A stretch of 64,000 nt of DNA, taken from Segatella buccae ATCC 33574 (lineage in GTDB: Bacteria; Bacteroidota; Bacteroidia; Bacteroidales; Bacteroidaceae). Under the pieces are notes generated by a model that saw nothing but the letters and a program-made list of their open reading frames with translations, ran no database searches and was not told where the DNA came from. The stretch is taken from contig NZ_GL586311.1 in NCBI RefSeq assembly GCF_000184945.1, forward strand, positions 73,362-137,361, read 5' to 3'. The position numbers and the translations under genes are program-made. Within the stretch, counting starts at the first letter, position 1; each line of letters begins with the position of its first letter. Of this stretch, positions 1-8,627 are shown piece after piece.

Positions 1-78
1 ATCGGCTGCACGGGATATTTGATGGAAGATGTCTTTATCGAGTAATTGCGCCAAATCGGCGTCAGTAAGATACCTCAT
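1..78 (-). CDS. N-terminus of a probable CCA tRNA nucleotidyltransferase (cut by window edge)
   Basis: Reading leftward from the ATG at 78-76, 26 codons are open to the window edge and begin MRYLTDADLAQLLDKDIF. The pattern of a short acidic stretch, then an IF-x-x-IS-x-AAD motif, resembles the N-terminus of class II poly(A) polymerase/CCA-adding enzymes of Bacteroidales, which add or repair the 3' CCA of tRNAs. The tRNA genes in this window lack an encoded CCA, so such an enzyme is needed. A TACCTTTG promoter box on the minus strand lies just upstream (100-107). The family call rests on very few residues and is tentative. Confidence 0.4.
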   Translation of the reverse strand, partial: MRYLTDADLAQLLDKDIFHQISRAAD

Positions 79-149
79 TCGTTTTGATTTTTGCGAATGC
101 AAAGGTACGAAAAGTTTTTTATATACATTATTAATAGAAAGGGATTTTA

Positions 150-181
150 TTTGGCAGTTTCATTCGAAATGCTTAAATTTG
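150..181 (+). promoter_or_regulatory. Bacteroidetes promoter of the DUF1599 gene
   Basis: TTTG at 150-153 and TAAATTTG at 174-181 are separated by 20 bp, the full Bacteroidetes -33/-7 arrangement. Transcription should start near 187, which rules out the earlier in-frame start at 91 and supports the ATG at 202. Confidence 0.8.
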
Positions 182-201
182 CAGCAAATTTAGAAGTTCT
201 G

Positions 202-759
202 ATGACAGACACAAACCAAACAGAAGAGCAGTTCAAAAGCGTGCTGACAGAGTGCCGCACGCTATTTGAGAAAAAACTCCACGACTATGGTGCCTCATGG
301 CGCATCCTGCGTCCTTCCGCCCTCACCGACCAGCTTTTCATCAAAGCCAAGCGCATACGCTCGCTTGAAATCAAGAAGGAGTCGCGCGTGGGCGACGGCA
401 TACGGCCGGAGTTCATTGCCCTGATCAATTACGGCATTGTGGGACTGGTGCAACTGGCCAAAGGATTTGTCGACGAAGTGGACATGAGGCCCGAGGAGGC
501 CTTGGCACTCTACGACAGATACGCCCGCGAGGCACTGGAACTCATGCTCAAGAAAAACCACGACTATGACGAGGCGTGGCGCTCGATGCGCGTGAGCAGT
601 TATACGGACTTCATTCTGACTAAAATCCAGCGCATAAAAGAGTTGGAAGACCTGCATGGCGAGGCGTTCGTGAGCGAAGGCATTGACGCCAACTACATGG
701 ACATCATCAACTATGCCGTGTTCGGAGCCATCCGCATGAAGGAAGGCGAAGCGCAATGA
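202..759 (+). CDS. DUF1599 domain protein with duplicated halves
   Basis: This 185-residue protein matches the DUF1599 family, a Bacteroidetes group with resemblance to all-alpha nucleotide pyrophosphohydrolase folds; no function is established that I can cite. The two halves are visibly related: [16 protein letters not shown] and [17 protein letters not shown] each start a unit followed by a basic KAKRIRSLE or [10 protein letters not shown] segment and a closing INY-x-x-x-G helix. The start at 202 is chosen because a complete promoter (150-181) lies between it and the upstream alternative. The stop overlaps the start of the next gene by four bases (ATGA), suggesting translational coupling with the DoxX-like/TpiA reading frame. 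Confidence 0.8.
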   Translation: MTDTNQTEEQFKSVLTECRTLFEKKLHDYGASWRILRPSALTDQLFIKAKRIRSLEIKKESRVGDGIRPEFIALINYGIVGLVQLAKGFVDEVDMRPEEALALYDRYAREALELMLKKNHDYDEAWRSMRVSSYTDFILTKIQRIKELEDLHGEAFVSEGIDANYMDIINYAVFGAIRMKEGEAQ

Positions 760-2834
760 GTAGACTGGCGGTCAACATCTGCCGGCTGCTGCTGGCACTC
801 GTGTTCATTTTTTCGGGCTATGTGAAAGCCATAGACCCGCTGGGCACACTCTACAAGTTGGGCGACTACATGAAGGCCGTGGGCCTCGAGGGTGCCCTGC
901 CCGATTGGGTGCTGTTAACTTTCTCAATAGGGTTGGCAGCTGTGGAGTTCTGTCTGGGCATATTCCTGCTGTTCGCCATCAGGCGCCGACAGACCTCGTG
1001 GGCCACCGTGGGCCTACTCTCGGTGATGACGGCGGTGACGCTGTGGCTGGCCATAGCCAACCCCATCAGCGACTGCGGATGCTTCGGGGATGCCGTCAAA
1101 CTGACCAACACGCAGACGCTGTGGAAGAACATCGCCTTGCTGACGATGGCCGTCGTGACGGCATGGAGACCACTCAAGATGATGAGATTCGTGTCGGAAT
1201 CCAACCAGTGGATTGTCATCAATTACACGATTTTCTTCATCATCGTCTCGAGTGCGTGGAGCTTGTGGACACTACCGATGTTCGACTTCCGTCCCTATCA
1301 CATCGGAGCCGACCTCAAAAAAGGTATGCAGATGCCCCCGGGAGCAGAGCAACCGGAGTTTGAAACCACTTTCATTTTGCGGAAAAACGGTGTGCAGAAA
1401 GAGTTCACGCTCAACAATTATCCCGACAGCACATGGGAGTTTGTGGACAGCAAGACTGTTCAAACCAAGGCCGGCTATGAGCCACCCATACACGATTTCG
1501 ACATCACGCCGATAGGTTCGGACGGGCAACCGGCCGGAGAGTCGGTCACCGACAGCATTCTCGACAACAAGGGATACAGCTTTCTGCTCATTTCCCCGCA
1601 TCTGGAAACAGCCGATGACACCAATTTTGGCGATATAGACCAACTATACGAGTATGCGCAGGAGCATGGCTACGGCTTCTACTGCCTCACGGCAAGCACG
1701 CCGAAAGCCATTAGGCACTGGCAGGACATCACCGGGGCGGAATACAACTTCTATGCTACCGACGAGACAACGCTCAAGACCATCATCCGCAGCAACCCGG
1801 GACTGATGCTCATCAAGCACGGAGTGGTGATCCGTAAATGGAGCCACAACAGACTGCCCAAGACAGACGAACTGGTGCAACCGCTCGAAAAATCGGAGTT
1901 GGGACAACTGCCCGACGACACGATACCGGGCAAAATACTCAAAATTGTACTCTGGTTCGTACTTCCACTGTTTGTGCTCACCTTGGCCGACCGACTGTGG
2001 GCATGGAGCAGATGGCTGAAACGAAAGCAAGAATCTAACAGAATATATCAACTCTTAAAAAAGAAAAGGAAAATGAGAAAGAAAATTGTAGCAGGCAACT
2101 GGAAAATGAACATGAACCTGCAAGACGGTGTGGCATTGGCAAAGGAAATCAATGAGGCTCTTATTGCCGACAAACCCAACTGCGATGTGGTGATTTGCAC
2201 ACCGTTCATCCATTTGGCAAGCGTGGCTCAGGTGCTTGATTCGAAGGTCGTCGGACTCGGTGCCGAGAACTGCGCCGACAAGGAGAAGGGTGCCTACACG
2301 GGCGAAGTGTCTGCCGAGATGGTGAAGAGCACAGGAGCACAGTATGTGATTCTGGGCCACTCCGAGCGTCGCCAGTACTACGGTGAGACTGCTGAGATTC
2401 TGAAAGAGAAGGTGCAGCTGGCTCTGGCCAACGGTCTGAAGGTTATCTTCTGCATCGGTGAAACTCTCGAAGAGCGCGAAGCCAACAAGCAGAACGAGGT
2501 GGTAAAAGCCGAACTCGAAGGTTCTGTCTACAACCTGAACGCCGAGGAATGGAAAAACATCATCCTCGCCTACGAACCGATTTGGGCTATCGGCACCGGC
2601 AAGACCGCTACAGCCGAGCAGGCCGAAGAGATGCTGGCCTACATCCGTTCTACCGTGGCCGAGAAGTATGGTGCCGTAGTTGCCGAGGATACAACTATCC
2701 TTTATGGCGGCAGCTGCAAAGCAAGCAATGCTCCCGAGCTTTTCTCCAAACCCGACATCGACGGTGGACTGATTGGCGGTGCTTCTCTGAAGACAGCCGA
2801 CTTCAAGGGCATCATCGACGCTTGGAAGAAGTAA
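756..2834 (+). CDS. DoxX/MauE-like membrane protein fused in frame to triosephosphate isomerase
   Basis: The frame is open for 692 codons. Residues 1-175 hold about five hydrophobic segments of DoxX/MauE type with a CGCFG motif near residue 107. Residues ~180-385 form a soluble, probably periplasmic domain with thioredoxin-like features. A sixth membrane segment lies near 390-410, then a basic linker and a complete TpiA from residue 440. With the soluble domain outside, the TpiA part would face the cytoplasm, which is compatible with function. In other Bacteroidales these are, to my knowledge, adjacent separate genes. Either a stop codon has been lost, giving a membrane-tethered TpiA, or tpiA is translated from its own ATG at 2073. 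No frameshift is visible, since both parts are intact. Confidence 0.75.
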   Translation: MSRLAVNICRLLLALVFIFSGYVKAIDPLGTLYKLGDYMKAVGLEGALPDWVLLTFSIGLAAVEFCLGIFLLFAIRRRQTSWATVGLLSVMTAVTLWLAIANPISDCGCFGDAVKLTNTQTLWKNIALLTMAVVTAWRPLKMMRFVSESNQWIVINYTIFFIIVSSAWSLWTLPMFDFRPYHIGADLKKGMQMPPGAEQPEFETTFILRKNGVQKEFTLNNYPDSTWEFVDSKTVQTKAGYEPPIHDFDITPIGSDGQPAGESVTDSILDNKGYSFLLISPHLETADDTNFGDIDQLYEYAQEHGYGFYCLTASTPKAIRHWQDITGAEYNFYATDETTLKTIIRSNPGLMLIKHGVVIRKWSHNRLPKTDELVQPLEKSELGQLPDDTIPGKILKIVLWFVLPLFVLTLADRLWAWSRWLKRKQESNRIYQLLKKKRKMRKKIVAGNWKMNMNLQDGVALAKEINEALIADKPNCDVVICTPFIHLASVAQVLDSKVVGLGAENCADKEKGAYTGEVSAEMVKSTGAQYVILGHSERRQYYGETAEILKEKVQLALANGLKVIFCIGETLEEREANKQNEVVKAELEGSVYNLNAEEWKNIILAYEPIWAIGTGKTATAEQAEEMLAYIRSTVAEKYGAVVAEDTTILYGGSCKASNAPELFSKPDIDGGLIGGASLKTADFKGIIDAWKK
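2073..2834 (+). CDS. tpiA: triosephosphate isomerase (possible independent internal start)
   Basis: This 253-residue stretch is a full-length TpiA, interconverting dihydroxyacetone phosphate and glyceraldehyde 3-phosphate in glycolysis. The substrate lysine lies in NWKMN near residue 12, the catalytic histidine in GHSERR, the catalytic glutamate in [11 protein letters not shown], and the phosphate-binding YGGS and GGLIGGASL motifs are present. The ATG at 2073 is preceded by a purine-rich AAAAAAGAAAAGGAAA run that may help initiation. The upstream membrane protein reads straight into this frame, so the product may be made alone, as a fusion, or both. A strong terminator follows. Confidence 0.85.
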   Translation: MRKKIVAGNWKMNMNLQDGVALAKEINEALIADKPNCDVVICTPFIHLASVAQVLDSKVVGLGAENCADKEKGAYTGEVSAEMVKSTGAQYVILGHSERRQYYGETAEILKEKVQLALANGLKVIFCIGETLEEREANKQNEVVKAELEGSVYNLNAEEWKNIILAYEPIWAIGTGKTATAEQAEEMLAYIRSTVAEKYGAVVAEDTTILYGGSCKASNAPELFSKPDIDGGLIGGASLKTADFKGIIDAWKK

Positions 2835-2849
2835 ACAACTTATTATATG

Positions 2850-2879
2850 GGGAATCAGGGATTAGTGTCCCTGATTCCC
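2850..2879 (+). terminator. intrinsic terminator after tpiA
   Basis: A perfect 12-bp stem (GGGAATCAGGGA at 2850-2861, TCCCTGATTCCC at 2868-2879) with a 6-nt loop, followed by a T-rich stretch, ends the DUF1599-tpiA unit. Confidence 0.8.
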
Positions 2880-2902
2880 TATTTGACTAAAACGCTTTAG
2901 GT

Positions 2903-3589
2903 ATGAAACAATTCGTCTGTATCATCATCATCGCCCTATGCGCCGCACTGCCGGCCGGTGCCCAAAACTTTCTCGACCAGCTGCGCAAGAAGCAGGTGGG
3001 GCAAGGCACTGTGACCGTCAGCCAGAGCAAGGAAATCGACGAATTAGTCAATGGTAAGAGGACTGTGCGGCAGGAAGGAAATAACGTAACACCGCTTCCT
3101 GCCGGCAATGGAAAGGATAACAACGAACAGAAAAACGCCGCAACGCATGACAAGGTAGCCTCCACCAATGGCAAAGAGGGGGCCGGTCACGAAGCAAACG
3201 GCAACACACATGCCGAGGAGAAGAAAGAGACGGCTCACCGGGAAGCCGCTCACGCACCGGAGAACAGCGAGGAAGAGGCTGAAGCACCGGCCGTGGACAT
3301 GCGCAAAAAGGTGATGCGCGGAAGCTACAAAGTGACAGGCTACCGTGTACAGGCATACGCCGGAGGCAATTCAAGAAACGATCGACAGAAGGCAGAACAG
3401 ATAGGCAACGCCATCAAAATGAAATACCCGACACAGCCGGTATACGTACACTTCTACTCGCCACGCTGGATTTGCCGCGTGGGCAACTTCAGAAGTTATG
3501 AAGAGGCGGCCCGTATGCTGGAACAAGTCAGAGCTATGGGCTACAAATCGGCCATCGTGGTAAAAGGTAAAATCACCGTTCAGAATTAA
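2903..3589 (+). CDS. secreted SPOR-domain protein
   Basis: The 228-residue product has an N-terminal signal peptide (hydrophobic IIIIALCAAL then AGA-Q cleavage near residue 21), a low-complexity charged middle rich in Glu, Lys, Ala and His (about 45-130), and a C-terminal SPOR domain (about 145-222) with the YRVQAYAGG start, PVYVHFYSPRWICRVGNF core and a closing EQVRAMGYKSAIVV helix-strand. SPOR domains bind denuded septal peptidoglycan glycan strands, so a periplasmic role in envelope or division is likely. It follows the tpiA terminator and precedes folE on the same strand with no obvious promoter of the canonical type. Confidence 0.85.
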   Translation: MKQFVCIIIIALCAALPAGAQNFLDQLRKKQVGQGTVTVSQSKEIDELVNGKRTVRQEGNNVTPLPAGNGKDNNEQKNAATHDKVASTNGKEGAGHEANGNTHAEEKKETAHREAAHAPENSEEEAEAPAVDMRKKVMRGSYKVTGYRVQAYAGGNSRNDRQKAEQIGNAIKMKYPTQPVYVHFYSPRWICRVGNFRSYEEAARMLEQVRAMGYKSAIVVKGKITVQN

Positions 3590-3729
3590 ATCCGGTGACC
3601 GTCCATGCAACTTAGACAGAATGTTGCAGAACGATTCACCGCTACACAAAGCTAGAGAATAAAGAATTGTCGGACTCTCGGGCGAGAACACCGAGTGAAG
3701 ACACACACCATACAGAAAGAACAGAACAC

Positions 3730-4323
3730 ATGAATCCGGAAACAGAATATCGCGAGGGACTCGACCAGCTCGCAGCACATTACAAAGAGGTATTGACACT
3801 TTTGGGAGAAGATCCCGACCGCGATGGGCTCCAAAAGACCCCCATGCGTGTGGCCAAAGCCATGCAGGTGCTCACGAGGGGATACACGCAAGACCCTCAC
3901 AAGGTGCTCACCGATGCGCTCTTTGAAGAAAAATACAACCAAATGGTCATTGTCAAAGACATCGACTTCTTCTCCATGTGCGAGCACCATATACTCCCTT
4001 TCTACGGTAAGGCACACGTGGCCTACATCCCCAACGGCTATATCACAGGGCTGAGCAAAATAGCCCGTGTGGTCGACATATACAGCCATCGGCTGCAAGT
4101 GCAGGAACGCCTCACCCAACAAATCAAAGACTGCATTCAGGAGACGCTCAAACCGCAAGGCGTGATGGTGGTCATCGAGGCCAAGCACATGTGTATGCAG
4201 ATGCGCGGAGTGGAGAAACAGAACTCCATCACCACCACAAGCGATTTCAGCGGCGTGTTCAATTCGCTCACCACACGGCAGGAATTCATGAGTCTGCTGC
4301 GCGGGGAGTCAAAGAGAATCTAA
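3730..4323 (+). CDS. folE: GTP cyclohydrolase I
   Basis: The enzyme converts GTP to 7,8-dihydroneopterin triphosphate, the first step to folate and related pterins. The zinc and active-site motifs are present: [30 protein letters not shown], and HMCMQMRGV near the C-terminus. The length from the ATG at 3730 is 197 residues, normal for bacterial FolE. An upstream TTG at 3667 would add 21 residues of unconserved, Thr/Arg/Glu-rich sequence and is unlikely. The gene lies about 140 bp after the SPOR gene and 160 bp before exoA. Confidence 0.92.
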   Translation: MNPETEYREGLDQLAAHYKEVLTLLGEDPDRDGLQKTPMRVAKAMQVLTRGYTQDPHKVLTDALFEEKYNQMVIVKDIDFFSMCEHHILPFYGKAHVAYIPNGYITGLSKIARVVDIYSHRLQVQERLTQQIKDCIQETLKPQGVMVVIEAKHMCMQMRGVEKQNSITTTSDFSGVFNSLTTRQEFMSLLRGESKRI

Positions 4324-4483
4324 CCAGCCTACCGGGCAGAAATGAGAATTTCAGCATCCGGGCGAGCGACAAATGAGCTTCATGCTCACTCCCTCATCAT
4401 TCCATGCGGACAATTATGACACCAACGCATGGAACGCAATAAGGTATATTTTCATCTCCAAACAAAAGAACCAAAACTGACTT

Positions 4484-5233
4484 ATGAGATTCATTTCATG
4501 GAACGTGAACGGCCTTCGTGCCTGTGTGAGCAAAGGTTTTGAGGAATCTTTCAAGGCTCTTGATGCCGACTTCTTCTGCCTGCAAGAGACCAAAATGCAG
4601 GAAGGGCAGCTCAACCTGCAATTTGAAGGCTACGACTCCTACTGGAACTATGCCGAGAAAAAAGGCTATTCGGGCACAGCCATCTACACCAAACATAAGC
4701 CACTGAACGTGACCTACGGGCTCGGGATAGAAGAACACGACCACGAGGGACGTGTCATCACTCTCGAAATGGAGGATTTCTACCTCATCACCGTCTACAC
4801 GCCCAACTCGCAGGACGAACTGCGACGGCTCAACTACCGCATGACTTGGGAAGACGACTTCCTCAAATACATACAGGGACTTGACGCGAAGAAGCCCGTC
4901 ATCGTGTGCGGTGACCTCAATGTGGCCCATGAGGAGATAGACCTCAAGAACCCGAAGACCAACCGTCGCAATGCGGGATTCACCGACGAGGAGCGGGAAA
5001 AGATGACCATTACACTGAATAGCGGTTTTACCGACAGCTTCAGATACAAATATCCCGAGCAAGTGACCTACTCATGGTGGTCGTACAGATTCCATGCCCG
5101 CGAGAAGAATGCAGGCTGGCGCATCGACTACTTCCTTATTTCCAACCGTCTGAGAGACCGCCTCGTCGATGCCAAAATACACACTGAAGTGTACGGAAGC
5201 GATCACTGCCCTGTGGAACTGGACTTGAAATGA
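4484..5233 (+). CDS. xth: exodeoxyribonuclease III / AP endonuclease
   Basis: This 249-residue endonuclease/exonuclease/phosphatase-fold enzyme cleaves DNA at abasic sites and trims 3' blocked ends in base-excision repair. Motifs in order: MRFISWNVNGLRA (metal-binding Asn), CLQETK (metal-binding Glu), VYTPNSQ, GDLNVAHEEIDL (catalytic Asp/Asn), and YGSDHCPVEL (catalytic Asp-His at the end). The length is standard. It is a single gene closed by a strong terminator at 5291-5320. Confidence 0.92.
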   Translation: MRFISWNVNGLRACVSKGFEESFKALDADFFCLQETKMQEGQLNLQFEGYDSYWNYAEKKGYSGTAIYTKHKPLNVTYGLGIEEHDHEGRVITLEMEDFYLITVYTPNSQDELRRLNYRMTWEDDFLKYIQGLDAKKPVIVCGDLNVAHEEIDLKNPKTNRRNAGFTDEEREKMTITLNSGFTDSFRYKYPEQVTYSWWSYRFHAREKNAGWRIDYFLISNRLRDRLVDAKIHTEVYGSDHCPVELDLK

Positions 5234-5290
5234 CCGGCCGCACTCCCGTTTCGGGCACAGGCAAAACACTTCCCTACTCCATAAATATCA

Positions 5291-5320
5291 AAAAGGACCC
5301 CTCTCACGAGGAGTCCTTTT
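5291..5320 (+). terminator. intrinsic terminator after the exonuclease III gene
   Basis: Thirteen-base arms (5291-5303 and 5308-5320) pair with a single mismatch around a TCAC loop. The right arm ends in TTTT, so it can stop plus-strand transcription, and the left arm begins AAAA, so it could also act on the minus strand for the convergent gene at 5387. Confidence 0.75.
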
Positions 5321-5386
5321 CCTATTTGAACACTTCTATATTTATTTTATAAGAGAGATTTTAATTTTCCAATCTTTCAGCTGCCA

Positions 5387-5893
5387 TTACAGAAGCGACT
5401 TGAGTTCGCTAACAGGGCGCTTCTCCATTGTGCCGTCTTGGTAGGTCACGGTGTAGTAGGAATGCACCGACTTGCCGTTGGCAAACTGCACCACAGCAAC
5501 ACCGCCCTCGCGCATTTGGAGTGTGAAATAGCCTTCACGCTTACCGTTGCGGTATTTGCCATGCCACTTCTCCTTGCCATTTACGTAATAGGTTGTCACT
5601 TCACCATTGAAGACCGTGTTCCGGTCATTACCCAAATCGATGAAGCTGTATTCTCCCTCAGCCTTGAGATTGCCATTCATATAGAAGTCTTGAAAGACAT
5701 CCTTCTTGGCAGAACCCACGCCTTGGGTCATGAGCAGACGATAGTAACCGGCCTGTTCGGCACTGGTCACATTGAGCATATTGTCGGCGTAGTAGATTGT
5801 ATCGGCAACCACAGTGGCATTTTCAATGTGCTTGCGACCAAAACTTGCTACTGTCATCAAAGCAAAAACGGAAATCAAAAATACACGTCTCAT
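5387..5893 (-). CDS. secreted MORN/YwqK-like repeat protein
   Basis: The 168-residue protein has a signal peptide (MRRVFLISVFALMTVASFG) and a body with repeated short beta-hairpin units of MORN/YwqK type: YMNGNLKAEGEYSF, YVNGKEKWHGKYRNGKREGYF. Such repeats form beta-meander sheets; the molecular role of secreted versions in Bacteroidales is not established, and database names that call them antitoxins should not be taken literally. It stands alone, convergent with the exonuclease gene. A TATATTTG box on the minus strand (5976-5983) probably drives it, leaving a leader of about 75 nt. Confidence 0.7.
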   Translation of the reverse strand: MRRVFLISVFALMTVASFGRKHIENATVVADTIYYADNMLNVTSAEQAGYYRLLMTQGVGSAKKDVFQDFYMNGNLKAEGEYSFIDLGNDRNTVFNGEVTTYYVNGKEKWHGKYRNGKREGYFTLQMREGGVAVVQFANGKSVHSYYTVTYQDGTMEKRPVSELKSLL

Positions 5894-5956
5894 AATTTTT
5901 ATTGTTTAGGTTTTTATTTTTGTTTATTGTTCTTTGGTCAGTCATCCAACAGATAA

Positions 5957-6322
5957 TTATCTCTGTCTTACATTGCAAATATAACATATAAATATGAGAC
6001 AGCGCACAAAATTAACACTATTTTATATATATTTTTCACCTCCAAAAAAGCCGTTATTCAAACACAAGGTTTCAATTTGAAAGTTGCCAAATTATCCACT
6101 CAAAACTTACACTTTGTAAAACACAAAATCCAATACAGACCATACACAAGCACGACGCATTACAAAACGTCACCAAACACCATCAAACGGACACTCTCCG
6201 TCACCGGACACACGCACATCGTTATCAATCAGCTTTGTAATGATAATATCAAACATATCAAAATGAACGTAGAAGCGGTTGCAACGTTACCAACAGGAAA
6301 GTCTGGCAAGGGTATAACATGA
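5957..6322. other. intergenic region with no supported gene
   Basis: AT-rich spacer between the MORN-like gene and the TonB-like gene. It contains the minus-strand -7 box CAAATATA at 5976-5983 for the left gene. An 81-codon frame at 6077-6322 has no promoter, no recognisable fold and biased Thr/His/Lys content, so I do not call it. Confidence 0.6.
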
Positions 6323-6361
6323 CACAACGGACAGAAAAGTACGACTTTTCTGCCCGTTGTG
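6323..6361 (-). terminator. long hairpin after the TonB-like gene
   Basis: Eighteen-base arms (6323-6340 and 6344-6361) pair with one mismatch around the 3-nt loop ACG. It lies 37 bp past the stop of the leftward gene ending at 6398. There is no T-run after it on either strand, so termination may be weak; it may instead protect the 3' end. Confidence 0.6.
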
Positions 6362-6397
6362 ATACACCGCCTGTTCCTTAATCCACACGCCGCCCTG

Positions 6398-7549
6398 TCA
6401 CTGCCACCTGACAGAGAGCGGGAAAGTAAACAGCGTGCGCACAGGCCGGCCATTCAACATGCCGGGCCTCATGCGGGGCATGAGGCGCACAAAGTTGGCC
6501 ACCAGCCGGTCGAAATAGGGCGATGAGGGTCTGACCACTCGAATGTTGCTGACACTGCCGTCGGACTCCACCACAAACCGGCAGACAAGACTTCCACGCG
6601 GATCTTTCCTGACCTCATCGGGCAGAACCCGCACACTGCGCGAGAAAGCCACCGTCATAGGAATACTGTCCACTGCCGGACGGGGCATGGTGTCGACCAC
6701 CACATAGACCGAATCGCCTCCCGCATAGAAAGCGCGCACAGACTCCACCGCCCCGCTCTCCACGGGACGGGCTTTAAGCAACTTGCGGGTGGTTGATGAA
6801 AGCAGATGGTCCAACTCTCCGAGAGGCACATCCACCTTGTCGGAAACCGATGTCACGGGATCGGTGGCATAATACCAAGTGGTGTCGAAGTGCATCGACC
6901 GACCGGCCAACGCCCCGAGAAAACTCACCATGCCGGGCAGGCCCGTTATAGAAAAATCGGTCGTGGAATGGTTCAACAGATAGGTGGAAAAACGGTTTGT
7001 GCCATCCGATTCTCCAGAAAACAAACTGTGTTTGAGCAATTCTTTCTCCGTTAACACCTTACCGGTGGTCATATCGTAGGTGAACAGCCGGCTGAGCGAG
7101 CGAGCCTGCCGGGACGACTTCTTCGCCGGTGTCACACGCAGAGACATGCGAAACGAGACATAACACCTCGGCTCATAGTAAAGCAACTGCAACAGGACAT
7201 CAGCATAGCAAAACCTTTCGTCGTCGGGAATTTCCTCAAAGCGGGCCGTCACAGGACTGCCGAAAGAGTCCAGCCACCCCTCGTAGGCGGCATGCACGTC
7301 ATCAGCCGGCCGGCCGAACAGTTCTTTGGAGATATATTGCTGCAACGGACCGATGGGCACACCGTCCAGCACTTCGGGTATTTCCAATTCGACATCGATC
7401 ACACTTACGTCGCCCCCACGGTTGTAAAGCAAATGTTGTTTCTCATAGCTCACGCTATAATGCCGCCCCTCCCGCAGGGTCAACGCCCGCACTCCCAAAA
7501 CCGGCACCAGCAGGATGAGTATCATCAGTCGTTTCATCATCGCCATCAT
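6398..7549 (-). CDS. exported protein with C-terminal TonB-like domain
   Basis: The 383-residue protein starts with a signal peptide (LMILILLVPVLGVRAL). The middle part (about 25-240) resembles DUF3298/RsiV-like periplasmic sensor domains, with a FTYDMTTGKVLTEKELL motif typical of that group. The C-terminus (about 290-383) is a TonB C-terminal-like fold: GSLVCRFVVESDGSVSNIRVV, then SPYFDRLVANFVRLMPRMRPG and a final RTLFTFPLSV strand. Unlike true TonB it has no proline-rich spacer, so it is likely a soluble periplasmic protein binding envelope or TonB partners. It overlaps the upstream DUF4251 gene by four bases and is co-transcribed with it. Confidence 0.7.
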   Translation of the reverse strand: MMAMMKRLMILILLVPVLGVRALTLREGRHYSVSYEKQHLLYNRGGDVSVIDVELEIPEVLDGVPIGPLQQYISKELFGRPADDVHAAYEGWLDSFGSPVTARFEEIPDDERFCYADVLLQLLYYEPRCYVSFRMSLRVTPAKKSSRQARSLSRLFTYDMTTGKVLTEKELLKHSLFSGESDGTNRFSTYLLNHSTTDFSITGLPGMVSFLGALAGRSMHFDTTWYYATDPVTSVSDKVDVPLGELDHLLSSTTRKLLKARPVESGAVESVRAFYAGGDSVYVVVDTMPRPAVDSIPMTVAFSRSVRVLPDEVRKDPRGSLVCRFVVESDGSVSNIRVVRPSSPYFDRLVANFVRLMPRMRPGMLNGRPVRTLFTFPLSVRWQ

Positions 7550-8046
7550 TCGTCCAACACCATTTCACCCGCAAACTGCACCTGTTCTCTCTCTTGAGCC
7601 GTCACGTCGAGCATCACGCGCCCATTGTCAAACACATCTATCACGTAGAGATAGCGATCTTCGTCATTGGTCACCCGCAACTCCACACGTGTGAGCCCAT
7701 TCTTGAGCCGCCTCACCTGTCGGTCGCCCACCGGCGCGGTGAAATCGAGTGCCTTCCCGCCACCATAAGGCACGTGGTAGGCCCGCCCGAAATAAGGCAG
7801 CCGGGAATAGAGCGTGTCGCCCGACAGCCGGATGCCATAGCCGAAATCCACTGCGCGGGCAGCTCCCCGCCGCAGGTAGATGTAGTTCACATCCACCCGA
7901 AAGCGCATGCTGTCGAGCTTCTCCCCCACTCTTTGGGCAACATGGGCCGCCTTCGCGGCCCGCCCTTCTGCTGTTTGCCGCGACACGGTGCAAGCAGCCA
8001 GTCCGGCAACAGCTATCATCAACAAAAACAACTTCTTCATAGCCAA
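7546..8046 (-). CDS. DUF4251 lipoprotein
   Basis: The 166-residue product has a lipobox (LAAC near residue 19) after a short hydrophobic stretch, so it should be an outer-membrane or periplasmic lipoprotein. The body fits the DUF4251 family of Bacteroidales: FRVDVNYIYLRRGAAR, YGIRLSGDTLYSRLPYFGRAY, then strands ending in DVTAQEREQVQFAG. No function is known. An ATG two codons later (8040) is an equally good start. Its stop overlaps the TonB-like gene by four bases, so the two likely act together. A TAACTTTA box on the minus strand near 8063-8070 may be the -7 element. Confidence 0.75.
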   Translation of the reverse strand: MAMKKLFLLMIAVAGLAACTVSRQTAEGRAAKAAHVAQRVGEKLDSMRFRVDVNYIYLRRGAARAVDFGYGIRLSGDTLYSRLPYFGRAYHVPYGGGKALDFTAPVGDRQVRRLKNGLTRVELRVTNDEDRYLYVIDVFDNGRVMLDVTAQEREQVQFAGEMVLDE

Positions 8047-8443
8047 AGTTCATGTTACATGGTAAAGTTACGACATTCTCCCGACAATCAGTCGTCCTTT
8101 AGCAATATTTAACCGTAGAAGACAGCCTTGCACCCTACAGGACGGAGACATGCCAACCTCGACTCCATTCCACTTGACATATAGCGAACTATTAAATCTT
8201 TCGAAAAAGCCTTACACGTCATTTTTCCACGCCCATCTTTCCGCCCCCTCCCATCCGTTTCATTCACCCCATCCGGCCCAAACGGCTTTGCAAAAGAGCC
8301 ACACTTGGAAGCTCATCCGGGCCGAACGACAACCTCGAAGAGGCCCTCTTACAAAGCCGATCGGGCCGGATTGTCTCCCACATCAGGATGGAAAAAGCCC
8401 CTTTAGGGAGTTGGGGAGCTTGTCGGGAGCTTTGGGGACTAAA

Positions 8444-8469
8444 AAAGGGAACGCGTATGCGCTCCCTTT
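8444..8469 (-). terminator. terminator hairpin inside repeat copy A
   Basis: On the minus strand AAAGGGAGCGC pairs with GCGTTCCCTTT (11 bp, one G-U) around a 4-nt loop and runs into TTTTTT (8446-8441). The pairing is better on the minus than on the plus strand. It lies 160 bp past the lipocalin-like gene and is conserved in copy D. Confidence 0.75.
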
Positions 8470-8476
8470 CCTACGG

Positions 8477-8508
8477 CAAAGATACGATATAAATGAGAAA
8501 AATGCAAA
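8477..8508 (-). promoter_or_regulatory. promoter inside repeat copy A, aimed into the hairpin
   Basis: On the minus strand TTTG (8508-8505), a 20-bp gap and TATCTTTG (8484-8477) form a complete Bacteroidetes promoter. Its start site would fall near 8471, directly at the base of the terminator hairpin. The same arrangement with the same 20-bp gap is conserved in copy D. Confidence 0.65.
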
Positions 8509-8627
8509 TCAAGAAAGAAAAAACAGGACACTCAGCGCGTAGCGTCATACCTCACACAGAAAGTGTGACCACACATGCCTTGGGCACACGAAACCGCCCG
8601 ACTCGCGCGGAAAACTCCGCCAACACC

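Larger units (their letters stand above)
8178..8535. repeat. dispersed intergenic repeat, copy A
   Basis: About 358 bp are similar over their whole length to 61940-62300 (copy D). Conserved landmarks are TTTTCCACGCCC near 8220, TTGCAAAAGAGCCACACTTG at 8288-8307, AAGCTCATCCGG at 8309-8320, a hairpin at 8444-8469, CAAAGATA at 8477-8484 and AATGCAAATC near 8501. Partial relatives sit near 26225-26400 and 49100-49215. No transposase and no long shared reading frame are present, so it behaves like a non-autonomous or REP/MITE-like element. No gene is supported between 8047 and 8627. Confidence 0.75.

Noticed and set aside
5387..5893. Antitoxin of a toxin-antitoxin pair (YwqK-like name)
   Set aside because: The protein has a signal peptide and no toxin gene is adjacent; MORN-like repeats explain the similarity.
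6077..6322. 81-codon frame in the intergenic region before the TonB-like gene
   Set aside because: No promoter, odd composition and no recognisable fold.
8150..8542. 130-codon plus-strand frame
   Set aside because: It lies within dispersed repeat copy A and crosses its hairpin; the frame is not preserved in copy D.
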